Assembly: GCA_934133165.1 (NCBI GenBank)
Contig: CAKPAW010000011.1
Location: 1 to 28,785 of the forward strand
Length of the DNA: 28,785 nt
DNA from: an uncultured Clostridia bacterium
GTDB taxonomy: Bacteria; Bacillota; Clostridia; TANB77; CAG-508
Direction: 5' to 3'
Of the stretch, positions 1 to 6,913 are shown piece after piece. Within the stretch, counting starts at the first letter, position 1. Each line of letters opens with the position of its first letter. Below the pieces are notes generated by a model, which was not told the DNA's origin, did no database searches, and saw only the letters and a program-made list of their open reading frames with translations. Made by a program: the position numbers and the translations under genes.

Positions 1-411
1 TTGTGTATAAATAATAACAAATCTGTCTTCGAAAATCAACCCAGTGAAGAAAAAATAAATCTTACATTAGCTGTATTATGTAAAAGAGTAATAGATAGTG
101 GACATTCAATAAAATATAATAAACACTACTATAGACTTATAAATAAATCTGGAAAACCGATCTACTTCAATAAAGGTACAAAGTGTATAGTAATAAAAGC
201 ATTAGATGGAAGTTTATTTGCAACAATAGATGAATCAATATTCGCTTTAGAAGAAATACCAGAAGTACAGGCAAAATCAGTAAATTTTGATGATGTTGAA
301 GAAATAAAAGAAAGAAAAATATATATTCCAAAAATGATACATCCATGGAAAGGAAAATCATTTGAAGAATTTATAAAGGCACAAAAACATCGCATAGAAA
401 ATGTCGCATAA
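1..411 (+). CDS. Transposase, C-terminal fragment (cut by the window edge)
   Basis: The frame is open from base 1, so the TTG there is only where the window begins; the gene starts upstream. The visible 136 residues contain a 'NKHYYRL' stretch followed by a small beta-rich domain, and a basic tail with 'YIPKMIHPWKG' and 'FIKAQKHR'. This pattern is what I recall from the C-terminal end of DDE transposases of the ISNCY (IS1202-like) group, in which a Tyr-Tyr-rich post-catalytic domain precedes a 'HPW' tail. The catalytic DDE residues would lie outside the window. An 11-bp hairpin follows the stop directly. The family call rests on remembered tail motifs only, and whether the element is intact cannot be judged here. 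Confidence 0.65.
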   Translation: MCINNNKSVFENQPSEEKINLTLAVLCKRVIDSGHSIKYNKHYYRLINKSGKPIYFNKGTKCIVIKALDGSLFATIDESIFALEEIPEVQAKSVNFDDVEEIKERKIYIPKMIHPWKGKSFEEFIKAQKHRIENVA

Positions 412-416
412 AAATA

Positions 417-445
417 TTAGCACTAAACTAAAAATTTAGTGCTAA
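417..445 (+). terminator. Hairpin after the transposase
   Basis: The arms TTAGCACTAAA (417-427) and TTTAGTGCTAA (435-445) pair perfectly over 11 bp around a 7-nt loop, beginning 6 nt after the transposase stop codon. No strong T tract follows, so it may be a weak terminator or part of the end of the insertion element. Confidence 0.55.
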
Positions 446-497
446 TAAATAAAAAATTTTAAGACATTTTCAAAAATGATTGATATAGTTTCTATTG

Positions 498-517
498 TAA
501 ATTTTAGGGACGGGCTT
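498..517. repeat. Solo copy of the fold-back element end
   Basis: The 20 bases TAAATTTTAGGGACGGGCTT are identical, as reverse complement, to the outer right end of the 254-bp fold-back element at 10703-10956, and differ from its left end by one base. No partner end is visible within the next few hundred bases, so this looks like a relic or a solitary end. It lies between the transposase fragment and ddl. Confidence 0.6.
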
Positions 518-544
518 AAAAATTTAAATTTCGGTATAAATATT

Positions 545-580
545 AAAGACTGGCTTAATTTTTAATTTTACCCAGTCTTT
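545..580 (-). terminator. Possible terminator of the murF-ddl operon
   Basis: AAAGACTGG (545-553) pairs with CCAGTCTTT (572-580) across an 18-nt AT-rich loop, 43 nt beyond the ddl stop. The stem is 9 bp; the loop is long for an intrinsic terminator. Confidence 0.45.
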
Positions 581-622
581 AGTTCTTATTTTTCCATTAC
601 TAATTCTATTATTTTATTAGTT

Positions 623-1819
623 TTATTTTTTTATTCCTGTTTTACTTCCTGATAAAGCTAATATATTTTGGTCATAAGAAAATACTAATTTTTCTCTTTC
701 TCTTCTTCTTTTTAATGCTAATTCCACTAATTCATCTATTTCTTGTTCAAAAGTCTTTCCTGTAGCTTCCCATAAATAGTATGATAATGCTCCTGGTATT
801 GTATTTATTTCGTTTACATATACATCATTAGTATCATTATCCACTAAGAAATCTATTCTTGAAACTCCATTGCATCCTAACACCTTAAATGTTTCTACTG
901 CTAATTTTTGAATTTGTTTTTTCATTTCATCTGAAATTTCAGCAGGTAATTTTCTTTTAAGTGTTGCCATTCCTTTTGAACCTCCTGCAAACTCTTGTGA
1001 TTTTGTTTTTCCTCCTGAAACATATTTGTCTTGGTAACTCAATATCTCTCCTGCTCCTACTGGTTCCTCGCATTCAGATGGTGTTGCATTTGATGTATCT
1101 CCCATTACAGAGCAATTAACCTCTTTTAAATTTACTATTGCATTTTCAATCATTATTCTGTCTGAGAATTGCATTGCATATTCTATTGCCTCTCTTAAAG
1201 AATCTGTATTTTTTGCTTTTTTTATTCCTACACTAGAACCTAAATTTCCTGCCTTTACTATAACTGGATATCTTAACTTTTCTTCCACTTTACTAATATA
1301 TTTTTCCTCTTCTTTAATATAATCTGTAGCATAAAAAGCTATATAATCAAGTGATGGTATTTTTGCTTCTTTAAGCACTCTTCTCATCATTATTTTATCC
1401 ATTCCTACACTTGCAGATAATATATCACAACCTATATAAGGAATATTTAACATTTCTAAATATCCTGAAATTGTTCCGTCTTCTCCATTTGTTCCATGCA
1501 TTGTTGGAAATGCTATGTCTATTGTATTTATTATATTTTTTCCAAAATTCTTCATTGGAAATCTTACTATATTTATTTTTTCTCCATCATTAACTATTGT
1601 TACTTGTGTTAATTTTTTTAATAACTCATCTAAATTTCTATATGATTTTAGTTCAAGAAGTTCTTCTCCTGTATACATTAATCCTTTTTTACTTATGTAT
1701 ATTGGTATAATTTCATATTTTTCTTTATTAATACTATTTATTGTTTGATTTGCAGTTATTATTGATATTTCATGTTCTACTGATCTTCCTCCAAAAATAA
1801 CTCCTATTTTTATTTTCAT
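623..1819 (-). CDS. ddl: D-alanine--D-alanine ligase
   Basis: ATP-dependent cytoplasmic ligase that joins two D-alanines into the dipeptide that MurF adds to the peptidoglycan precursor. At 398 aa it is slightly longer than most Ddl proteins (about 310-370 aa) because of a C-terminal tail. It has the N-terminal 'GGRSVEHEIS' signature (10-19), 'HGTNGEDG' (108-115), the ATP-grasp lysine loop 'KAGNLGSSVG' (189-198) and the metal/phosphate-binding 'NEINTIPG' near the C terminus. It starts 18 nt after the murF stop codon, so it is the last gene of the hydrolase-murF-ddl operon. The adjacency of murF and ddl fits their consecutive steps. The long C-terminal tail ('ALSGSKTGIKK') is not part of the known fold. 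Confidence 0.95.
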   Translation of the reverse strand: MKIKIGVIFGGRSVEHEISIITANQTINSINKEKYEIIPIYISKKGLMYTGEELLELKSYRNLDELLKKLTQVTIVNDGEKINIVRFPMKNFGKNIINTIDIAFPTMHGTNGEDGTISGYLEMLNIPYIGCDILSASVGMDKIMMRRVLKEAKIPSLDYIAFYATDYIKEEEKYISKVEEKLRYPVIVKAGNLGSSVGIKKAKNTDSLREAIEYAMQFSDRIMIENAIVNLKEVNCSVMGDTSNATPSECEEPVGAGEILSYQDKYVSGGKTKSQEFAGGSKGMATLKRKLPAEISDEMKKQIQKLAVETFKVLGCNGVSRIDFLVDNDTNDVYVNEINTIPGALSYYLWEATGKTFEQEIDELVELALKRRREREKLVFSYDQNILALSGSKTGIKK

Positions 1820-1837
1820 ATAAATCCCTCTTTTCTT

Positions 1838-3427
1838 TTATAAATAATTATCTGGCAAATCATTTTCTAGTAATATTACAATATTTTCTGCTGAAAATTC
1901 TTTCCATTTTGATATTGCCTCTTGTAAATTTTTTGCCACAAATATTTTTTCTTTTGGATAGTTTTTTGATACTATTCCATCATATATTGGTTTTGCTTGT
2001 TTTTCTCCTACTAATATAATATAGTCTGCACATTCCGCAGCTTTTTGACCTAATTCTTTATTATACTTTTCGGAATACTCCCCTAAATCTACGATACCAG
2101 GAGTTACTAAAATTTTTGTTTTTTGTTCAAATAATTTTAAAGTTTCTAGAGCTTTTTTAGCTCCCTTTATATTAGAATTATATGCATCATCTATTATTGT
2201 TAAACCATTTGATTTTTTTATTAGTTCTAGTCTGTGAGGAACTGGTTTTAAATATCTTATTCCCATTTTTATTTGTTCATCTGTTAATTGCATTTCCTTA
2301 GCTATGGCTATTGCTGCTACAATATTTATAATATTGTGTTCTCCTAATAATTTTGTTTTTATGTCTTTTAACTCTCCTTCTTTTGTGTGTACACTAAATA
2401 CTGAACCTGTTTCTGTAATTTTTATATCATATGCATATATATCACATTCTTTAGATATACCATACTTGATATTTTCTTTATTTATTTTAGTTTCTTTTAT
2501 ATTTTCGTCTTCATAATTAACAAATGCTTTATCTGTTATTGCATCTATTAACTCCATTTTTGTTTTTCTTACATTTTCTAATGTCTTAAAAGTTTCTAAA
2601 TGTTGTGGCCCTATTGCTGTTAATATTCCATAATTTGGTTTAACCAAGTCACATATTTCTTTTATATCTCCTAAATTTTTTGCGCCCATTTCACATACAA
2701 ATATTTCATGCATAGAATTTAATTTTTCATTTATTGTTCTTACAACTCCCATTGTGGTGTTGTAACTTTCTGGTGTCATTAGTACATTATATTTTTGTTC
2801 CAATATAGTTGATACAATATACTTTGTACTTGTTTTTCCGTAACTTCCTGTAATTCCGATTATTTTCATATTTGGCATTTCTTCAAGTTTTCTTTTAGCT
2901 TCATTATAAAAACTTTTATTTATATTATTCTCTATTGGCTCATTTATTTTATTTATTAATATAACAACATATATAGAAAATATAACTAAAGCATTTTCTG
3001 CAATTAATGCTATTGATAACAGTATATTATTTAAAATTTGGCTTTTTAATACTAGCTTTTCAAATATATTTGCTAATATTGCTAGTATTATAAATATTAT
3101 GCTAGAAGTTACATACATTCTTTTTACTCTTTTGGTAATTATAAGTGGTTTTTTTTCTATATAAATATCTCTTGAAATATATAACAAAAGAGCTATTATT
3201 ATACCAACTATAATTGCAAGTGTTTTATTAATATAAATTAAAATTGATGGAACTATAAGCAATAATTCTCTTCTTTTTATAATTAAATTTTTATTTTCGT
3301 TTATCCATCTCTTATATCTTTCGTTTTTGTAAGATTCTAATTGCAATATATGAAATCCATGTTTTATCTTATGTAAGTAATATACATATAGTATAATTAA
3401 AAATATATTTATTAATATGTAATTCAT
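1838..3427 (-). CDS. murF: MurF-type Mur ligase with an N-terminal membrane domain
   Basis: Mur ligase predicted to add D-Ala-D-Ala to the UDP-MurNAc-tripeptide. Seen in the sequence (529 aa): about four hydrophobic segments in residues 1-160 (roughly 1-19, 54-86, 105-123 and 131-159), then a complete Mur ligase core. The core has the P-loop 'GITGSYGKTS' (191-200), 'NTTMGV' (223-228), 'EMGA' (246-249), 'AIGPQHLETF' (271-280), 'GEHNI' (362-366), 'PVPHRLE' (395-401) and 'DDAYNSN' (413-419). 'PHRLE' and 'DDAYN' are MurF-type motifs. The membrane region replaces the usual soluble UDP-substrate-binding N-terminal domain. The start codon overlaps the upstream hydrolase stop as TAATG, implying translational coupling; ddl follows after 18 nt. 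An alternative is a Mur ligase acting on another precursor, but ddl next door supports the MurF role. Confidence 0.88.
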   Translation of the reverse strand: MNYILINIFLIILYVYYLHKIKHGFHILQLESYKNERYKRWINENKNLIIKRRELLLIVPSILIYINKTLAIIVGIIIALLLYISRDIYIEKKPLIITKRVKRMYVTSSIIFIILAILANIFEKLVLKSQILNNILLSIALIAENALVIFSIYVVILINKINEPIENNINKSFYNEAKRKLEEMPNMKIIGITGSYGKTSTKYIVSTILEQKYNVLMTPESYNTTMGVVRTINEKLNSMHEIFVCEMGAKNLGDIKEICDLVKPNYGILTAIGPQHLETFKTLENVRKTKMELIDAITDKAFVNYEDENIKETKINKENIKYGISKECDIYAYDIKITETGSVFSVHTKEGELKDIKTKLLGEHNIINIVAAIAIAKEMQLTDEQIKMGIRYLKPVPHRLELIKKSNGLTIIDDAYNSNIKGAKKALETLKLFEQKTKILVTPGIVDLGEYSEKYNKELGQKAAECADYIILVGEKQAKPIYDGIVSKNYPKEKIFVAKNLQEAISKWKEFSAENIVILLENDLPDNYL

Positions 3428-4221
3428 TAATTCTCCCTCATATCATTTTTTAAAAATTCATCTAATACTATTAAGCAATTAGATAGTCTGTCTAAATAAG
3501 AAAAATGTCCTGCTCCTTCAAATACTACCAGTCCACTTCCTGGTATCAGTTTTTCCATAGTCTTTCCATCTTCTATTGGTGTAGCAGTATCTTTATCTCC
3601 CCATATAATTAGGGTTGGAGCCTTAATATTTGGAATTAAATATTTTTGATCTTCATTTAATATAATAGACATTGTACCTTTTAATACTTCTGGTGAGTTT
3701 TTATAGTCACTAGACCCAAACTTTCCAAGTACACGCTTTCTAATGTTATTTGTCATTTCTGTATTTGGGAAAATGTTTAATATTTTCTTTAAAAATTTAA
3801 AAGTATACATTTTTATATAATATTTTTTACTTCTTTTTGGAACAATTCCTGCACTATCAATTAATACTATTTTGTTTATTTGTCCAAGATTTCTTCCTGC
3901 ATAATTTATAATTATTCTTCCGCCATTTGAATGTCCTATTAGTATAGGATTTTTAATATTCAATTTCTCTAATAATTCTTTTAAGAAGTCTCCAAATTCA
4001 TCTGTATTTAACGGTTTGTCTGGAAGTTCACTCTTTCCAAATCCAATTATGTCTATAGAATATACTTTAAAGTGTTTTTCTAAATGCCTTGCTAAAGGAG
4101 CCATTGTTTCTAATGATGCTAACCAACCATGAAGTAACACAATAGGTTTACCTTGGCCTCTAACTTCATAGTTTATTTTTTTCCCTTTTACTTCTATTTC
4201 CAATAATTTCTTCTCCTCCAT
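3427..4221 (-). CDS. Alpha/beta hydrolase, first gene of the murF-ddl operon
   Basis: Soluble alpha/beta-hydrolase-fold protein (264 aa). Visible are the oxyanion-loop 'HGW' (31-33), the nucleophile elbow 'GHSNGG' with Ser98, the acid motif 'GDKD' with Asp211, and 'GAGHFSY' with catalytic His239, so the triad is complete. The substrate cannot be read from the sequence. Cotranscription with murF and ddl (1-nt overlap with murF) suggests a cell-envelope role, but this is inference. Start choice: the ATG at 4221 has no Shine-Dalgarno sequence before it; instead the strong SD GGAGGAG lies within codons 1-3. A TTG at codon 7 (4201-4203) sits 9 nt after that SD and is the better-supported start (258 aa). 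A promoter lies at 4272-4300. Confidence 0.85.
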   Translation of the reverse strand: MEEKKLLEIEVKGKKINYEVRGQGKPIVLLHGWLASLETMAPLARHLEKHFKVYSIDIIGFGKSELPDKPLNTDEFGDFLKELLEKLNIKNPILIGHSNGGRIIINYAGRNLGQINKIVLIDSAGIVPKRSKKYYIKMYTFKFLKKILNIFPNTEMTNNIRKRVLGKFGSSDYKNSPEVLKGTMSIILNEDQKYLIPNIKAPTLIIWGDKDTATPIEDGKTMEKLIPGSGLVVFEGAGHFSYLDRLSNCLIVLDEFLKNDMREN

Positions 4222-4271
4222 TTATTTTTTATGTTTAAGAAATCAAATATAATTATATTTTAATTTTTTAT

Positions 4272-4300
4272 ATTATATGACATTTGTTTTTGATTTGCAA
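4272..4300 (-). promoter_or_regulatory. Promoter of the hydrolase-murF-ddl operon
   Basis: On the minus strand: -35 TTGCAA (4295-4300), a 17-bp spacer, and a perfect -10 TATAAT (4272-4277). Transcription would begin about 43 nt before the upstream ATG. An exact 18-bp tandem repeat abuts the -35 box on its upstream side. Confidence 0.75.
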
Positions 4301-4336
4301 TATGAAAATTATGCATTGTATGAAAATTATGCATTG
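4301..4336. repeat. Exact 18-bp tandem direct repeat upstream of the operon promoter
   Basis: Two perfect head-to-tail copies of TATGAAAATTATGCATTG (4301-4318 and 4319-4336), each containing the palindrome ATGCAT. They end exactly at the -35 box of the hydrolase-murF-ddl promoter, the position expected of an activator or repressor site. No specific regulator can be named. Confidence 0.8.
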
Positions 4337-4408
4337 GTAATGTTTAATTTTAAATAAATAATTATAAAATAATATTATGTTTATAAATTATTATTTTTAT
4401 TTTCAGTA

Positions 4409-4437
4409 ATTTTACTAATAAGCTGTTATTATGCCAA
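4409..4437 (-). promoter_or_regulatory. Second, duplicated promoter upstream of the hydrolase operon
   Basis: Minus-strand -35 TTGGCA (4432-4437), 17-bp spacer, -10 TAAAAT (4409-4414). The surrounding stretch (about 4361-4465) is a diverged copy of 5453-5560, the leader of the first prepilin gene, where the same promoter is present. It may be an upstream second promoter for the hydrolase operon, or the leftover leader of a lost pilin copy. Confidence 0.55.
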
Positions 4438-4522
4438 TAAGTTGTTATATTGCTTAACTAGTTTTTATGAACCTTATGCAATGTTTTCCTTTTTTGGACC
4501 TCAAAAATAACATTAAAATAAA

Positions 4523-4558
4523 CTCAAACTACTAAACTTTTTAGTTTAATAATTTGAG
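4523..4558 (-). terminator. Terminator of prepilin gene 1
   Basis: CTCAAA (4523-4528) pairs with TTTGAG (4553-4558), and the inner arm TAAACT (4533-4538) pairs with AGTTTA (4543-4548). The stem-loop lies 28 nt beyond the stop codon of the gene at 4586-5404. Confidence 0.65.
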
Positions 4559-4585
4559 CTTTTCTAAATATTTTTACTTATATTT

Positions 4586-5404
4586 TTATTCTACATAATA
4601 TAAATACACATCAACATTTGCTCCATAAGTTGCATCACTATTAGTTTCTCCATATGCGGTAACGTATAATGTTGTGTTACCACTTGCAGTTACTGTTAAT
4701 CTTCCTGTTGTATTGTTATATGCTTTTGAAAACTTCAAGGTTCCGGAACCTACACTCCCACTATCTGCTCTTCCTGAATACCAAATCGATCCATGTGCAT
4801 CAACTATTTCAATAGCGAAGTTATCTATTGTAAAACTCTCCCAACCTGAATAGTCAGTTATGGTAAATGTTTTTGTACTTGTACAACTACCTATTTTTAC
4901 TTTTTTCAACCTTGCGTTTTTGGAACCATCGTTATAATTTGTTTCATTATCCTTTCCTGTACCAGTAATTAATTCTCCATTAATCCATGCTGTTTTTCCT
5001 TCTGAAATGTTATCTGCTGTTGCTGTTGCATTTTTTGTTACTTCTTTTAATATTCCTTTTATATTATCTGCAAACACACTTGTTTCAGCTGTTACTTCTG
5101 GCTTTATTCCTCCAGCTTCTTCTATTGCATTAGCAATTGCAGTTTTAAATTCTGCAAATTTTGCAATTGAACTATATTCTGGATTTCCTGCACTTATTCC
5201 TTCTCTTATTAATTCATCATACAATTCATTTAAACTTTTTTCTTCTTCTATTTTTGCAAGTTCCGTGTTTTCCTTTGCTTTTTTAGCTATTGTTATTATT
5301 CCATTATCTCCTAATATTAAATTTATGCTCATTCCTGCAAGTATTATTAGTACTATTATTGTTACTACTAACGCAACTAATGTTACACCCTTATTATTTT
5401 TCAT
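4586..5404 (-). CDS. Prepilin-like secreted protein 1 with a 'GKTAWING' module
   Basis: 272-aa protein with a type IV prepilin leader: short basic stretch 'MKNNKG', predicted cleavage after Gly6, then the hydrophobic helix 'VTLVALVVTIIVLIILA'. The fifth mature residue is Ala instead of the usual Glu, as in many clostridial pseudopilin-like proteins. Residues 35-70 are a charged helix. Residues 84-150 contain the module ending 'NISEGKTAWINGELITGTG', which resembles short modules known from phage tail-fibre-type proteins. The C-terminal 110 residues are Ser/Thr/Gly/Tyr-rich and beta-like, with no family I recognise. The first ~150 residues closely match those of the neighbour at 5681-6496; the rest does not. 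The SD is AAAAGGAGG. A surface-displayed pilin-like adhesin or tip protein is plausible, but no pilus assembly genes are in the window. Confidence 0.75.
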   Translation of the reverse strand: MKNNKGVTLVALVVTIIVLIILAGMSINLILGDNGIITIAKKAKENTELAKIEEEKSLNELYDELIREGISAGNPEYSSIAKFAEFKTAIANAIEEAGGIKPEVTAETSVFADNIKGILKEVTKNATATADNISEGKTAWINGELITGTGKDNETNYNDGSKNARLKKVKIGSCTSTKTFTITDYSGWESFTIDNFAIEIVDAHGSIWYSGRADSGSVGSGTLKFSKAYNNTTGRLTVTASGNTTLYVTAYGETNSDATYGANVDVYLYYVE

Positions 5405-5452
5405 TTTCTTTTGTTCCTCCTTTTATTTTTTCTTATTATTTCCAATTTATAT

Positions 5453-5560
5453 CTAAATTATAAAATAACATTATGTTTATAAGGTGTTACCTTTATTTTT
5501 AATAATTTTACTAATAATTTTTTATTACGTCAATAAGTTATTACATTATTTTATGAATTT
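5453..5560 (-). repeat. Leader segment of prepilin 1, duplicated at about 4361-4465
   Basis: About 105 bp with clear base-by-base similarity to 4361-4465. Both carry the same promoter in the same place and the shared words TAATTTTACTAATAA and CAATAAGTT. The duplication shows that the pilin gene and its flank were copied as a unit. Confidence 0.65.
5505..5533 (-). promoter_or_regulatory. Promoter of prepilin gene 1
   Basis: Minus-strand -35 TTGACG (5528-5533), 17-bp spacer, -10 TAAAAT (5505-5510), about 100 nt before the start codon of the gene at 4586-5404. A small hairpin, AAGGT-AAC-ACCTT, lies in the leader. Confidence 0.65.
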
Positions 5561-5565
5561 TCCAT

Positions 5566-5602
5566 AAAATAAGGATTCTTAAAAATTAAAAATCCTTATT
5601 TT
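5566..5602 (-). terminator. Terminator after prepilin gene 2 and the SASP remnant
   Basis: AAAATAAGGATT (5566-5577) pairs perfectly with AATCCTTATTTT (5591-5602), a 12-bp stem with a 13-nt loop, 3 nt beyond the stop codon of the SASP remnant. Confidence 0.75.
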
Positions 5603-5604
5603 AA

Positions 5605-5675
5605 CTATTCTACACTTCTATTTGCAATTTCTATTGCTTTTGATACTATATTTCCACAAGTTTTAGAATAACATT
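5605..5675 (-). pseudogene. Remnant of a second SASP gene (C-terminal third only)
   Basis: Reading the minus strand, the last 20 codons ('SKTCGNIVSKAIEIANRSVE' plus TAG) are the same at protein level, and nearly so at DNA level, as the end of the intact SASP gene at 6704-6877. Similarity stops near 5675, five bases from the stop codon of prepilin gene 2. The N-terminal two-thirds, start codon and ribosome site are missing. It appears that a tandem SASP copy lost its 5' part when the pilin gene took up its present place. Confidence 0.8.
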
Positions 5676-5680
5676 GTTTT

Positions 5681-6496
5681 TTACAAGAAAAATATAATAG
5701 CTGCTGATCGACTACCACGTTTTAATGCTATAGTAGTATCTGATACATAAGTTATTTCGGCATAACCATTTGATTGAATAGAATCGTTATAATAATTATC
5801 TACTCTGTATGTTTGTCCTTTTTTAAATTCAGATATTGGAATTATACAAACTTCCGATGTATTAGCATACTTTGTCCAATCCCAACTAGAAGATAAAAGT
5901 ATGTTGTTATATTTTGACATATCATCAGTAGTGATGTTATATGTTGTATCATATTTATCAGATGTTTCTGTATATTGCCATATATTTGATGCATCTAATT
6001 TTTTTCCATCATCATAATAAGAATTATTATCCTTACCATTACCAGTTATTAGGGTTCCATTAACCCATGCGGTTTTACCTTTTGAAATATTATCGGCTGT
6101 TGCTGTTGCATTTTTTGTTACTTCTTTTACTATCCCCTTAATATTATCTGCAAACACACTTGTTTCAGCTGTTATATCCGGCTTTATACCACCAGCTTCA
6201 TCTATTGCATTTGCTATTGCAGTTTTAAATTCTGTTAATTTTGCTATTAAATCATATGGTAAGTTTCCTGAACTTGAACCTTCTGTTTTTAATTGAGTAT
6301 ATAATTCATTTAATTGAGTTTCTTCTTCTGTTTTTGCAAGTTCTATATTTTCTTTTGCTTTTTTAGCAATTGTTATTATTCCTTTATCTCCTAACAATAG
6401 ATTTATACTTATTCCTGCTAATATGATTAATACTATTATTGTTACTACTAATGCTACTAATGTTACACCCTTATTATTTTTTATTCTTCTATTCAT
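5681..6496 (-). CDS. Prepilin-like secreted protein 2
   Basis: 271-aa paralogue of the protein at 4586-5404. The leader 'MNRRIKNNKG' predicts cleavage after Gly10, followed by 'VTLVALVVTIIVLIILA'. Residues 86-154 repeat the shared middle module, including 'GKTAWVNGTLITGNG'. From about residue 158 the sequence is unrelated to its paralogue, with a Tyr/Ser/Asp-rich 110-residue C-terminal half ending in the hydrophobic 'AAIIFFL'. The stop codon is followed within five bases by a SASP gene remnant, so its 3' end may have been redefined by recombination and the present C terminus might not be the original. The SD AGGAGAG precedes the ATG. Cell-surface location is inferred from the leader; function is unknown. 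Confidence 0.75.
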   Translation of the reverse strand: MNRRIKNNKGVTLVALVVTIIVLIILAGISINLLLGDKGIITIAKKAKENIELAKTEEETQLNELYTQLKTEGSSSGNLPYDLIAKLTEFKTAIANAIDEAGGIKPDITAETSVFADNIKGIVKEVTKNATATADNISKGKTAWVNGTLITGNGKDNNSYYDDGKKLDASNIWQYTETSDKYDTTYNITTDDMSKYNNILLSSSWDWTKYANTSEVCIIPISEFKKGQTYRVDNYYNDSIQSNGYAEITYVSDTTIALKRGSRSAAIIFFL

Positions 6497-6588
6497 ATAA
6501 ATTACTCTCCTATCTTTAGTACATTTTATTATTTCATAAGTTAATATTACTCATATTATACTTTACAAATCTTACTAAAGACTAGATT

Positions 6589-6609
6589 TTAACACGTTTT
6601 TAGTGTTAA
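6589..6609. other. Small perfect hairpin upstream of prepilin gene 2
   Basis: TTAACAC (6589-6595) pairs with GTGTTAA (6603-6609) across a 7-nt loop. It lies between the SASP terminator and prepilin gene 2, upstream of a TATAAT (6555-6560, minus strand) that may serve that gene. It could be an operator or structural site; no regulator is identifiable. Confidence 0.4.
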
Positions 6610-6663
6610 CAATTTTACATAAACTGAAATCAATAACAACTCGTGGTTTACCTTTAAAGTTAA

Positions 6664-6700
6664 AAATGAGAACCCTTATTTATAATAGGGGCTCTCATTT
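6664..6700 (-). terminator. Terminator of the SASP gene
   Basis: Two 17-nt arms (6664-6680 and 6684-6700) pair with only two non-Watson-Crick positions, which become G-U pairs in the minus-strand transcript. The stem begins 4 nt beyond the SASP stop codon. Confidence 0.8.
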
Positions 6701-6703
6701 GTA

Positions 6704-6877
6704 CTATTCTACACTTCTATTTGCGATCTCTATTGCTTTTGATACTATATTTCCACAAGTTTTAGAGGATACATTTTGCCATCCTCCATCTTGCTTTACT
6801 TGTTCATATACACCTAATTCTCTTGCAATTTCCTCTTTTAAATTTTCAGACATAATATTTGAGCTTCTTCTTCCCAT
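6704..6877 (-). CDS. Small acid-soluble spore protein, alpha/beta type
   Basis: 57-aa protein starting 'MGRRSSNIMSENLKEEIA' and ending 'SKTCGNIVSKAIEIANRSVE'. Alpha/beta-type SASPs coat and protect DNA in the dormant spore and are degraded by the GPR protease at germination. The 'EEIARELGV' stretch matches the conserved GPR cleavage region, and 'GNIVSKAIEIA' matches the second conserved DNA-binding helix. The length fits the family (about 55-70 aa). The SD GGAGG lies 9 nt before the ATG. A SigG-like promoter and a 24-bp perfect palindrome lie upstream. It is monocistronic, with its own terminator. A truncated second copy lies 1.1 kb away behind prepilin gene 2. I assigned it by family pattern; the single Cys at position 41 is unusual. 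Confidence 0.85.
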   Translation of the reverse strand: MGRRSSNIMSENLKEEIARELGVYEQVKQDGGWQNVSSKTCGNIVSKAIEIANRSVE

Positions 6878-6913
6878 TGTATATTACCTCCAAATTCTCA
6901 AAGTCTAGATTTA

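Larger units (their letters stand above)
4222..4585. other. 364-bp gene-free region
   Basis: No convincing coding frame. From left to right it holds the promoter at 4272-4300, the 18-bp tandem repeat, the duplicated promoter segment (about 4361-4465) and the terminator of the first prepilin gene (4523-4558). Confidence 0.7.

Noticed and set aside
4301..4336. CRISPR-like repeats
   Set aside because: Only two adjacent copies without spacers; no cas genes in the window.
4586..6496. Phage tail-fibre genes (because of the 'GKTAW[I/V]NG' modules)
   Set aside because: Both start with clear prepilin leaders, and no other phage genes are nearby.
6603..6908. 101-residue plus-strand frame
   Set aside because: It is antisense to the SASP gene and its terminator, with no SD; the minus-strand SASP reading explains the sequence.
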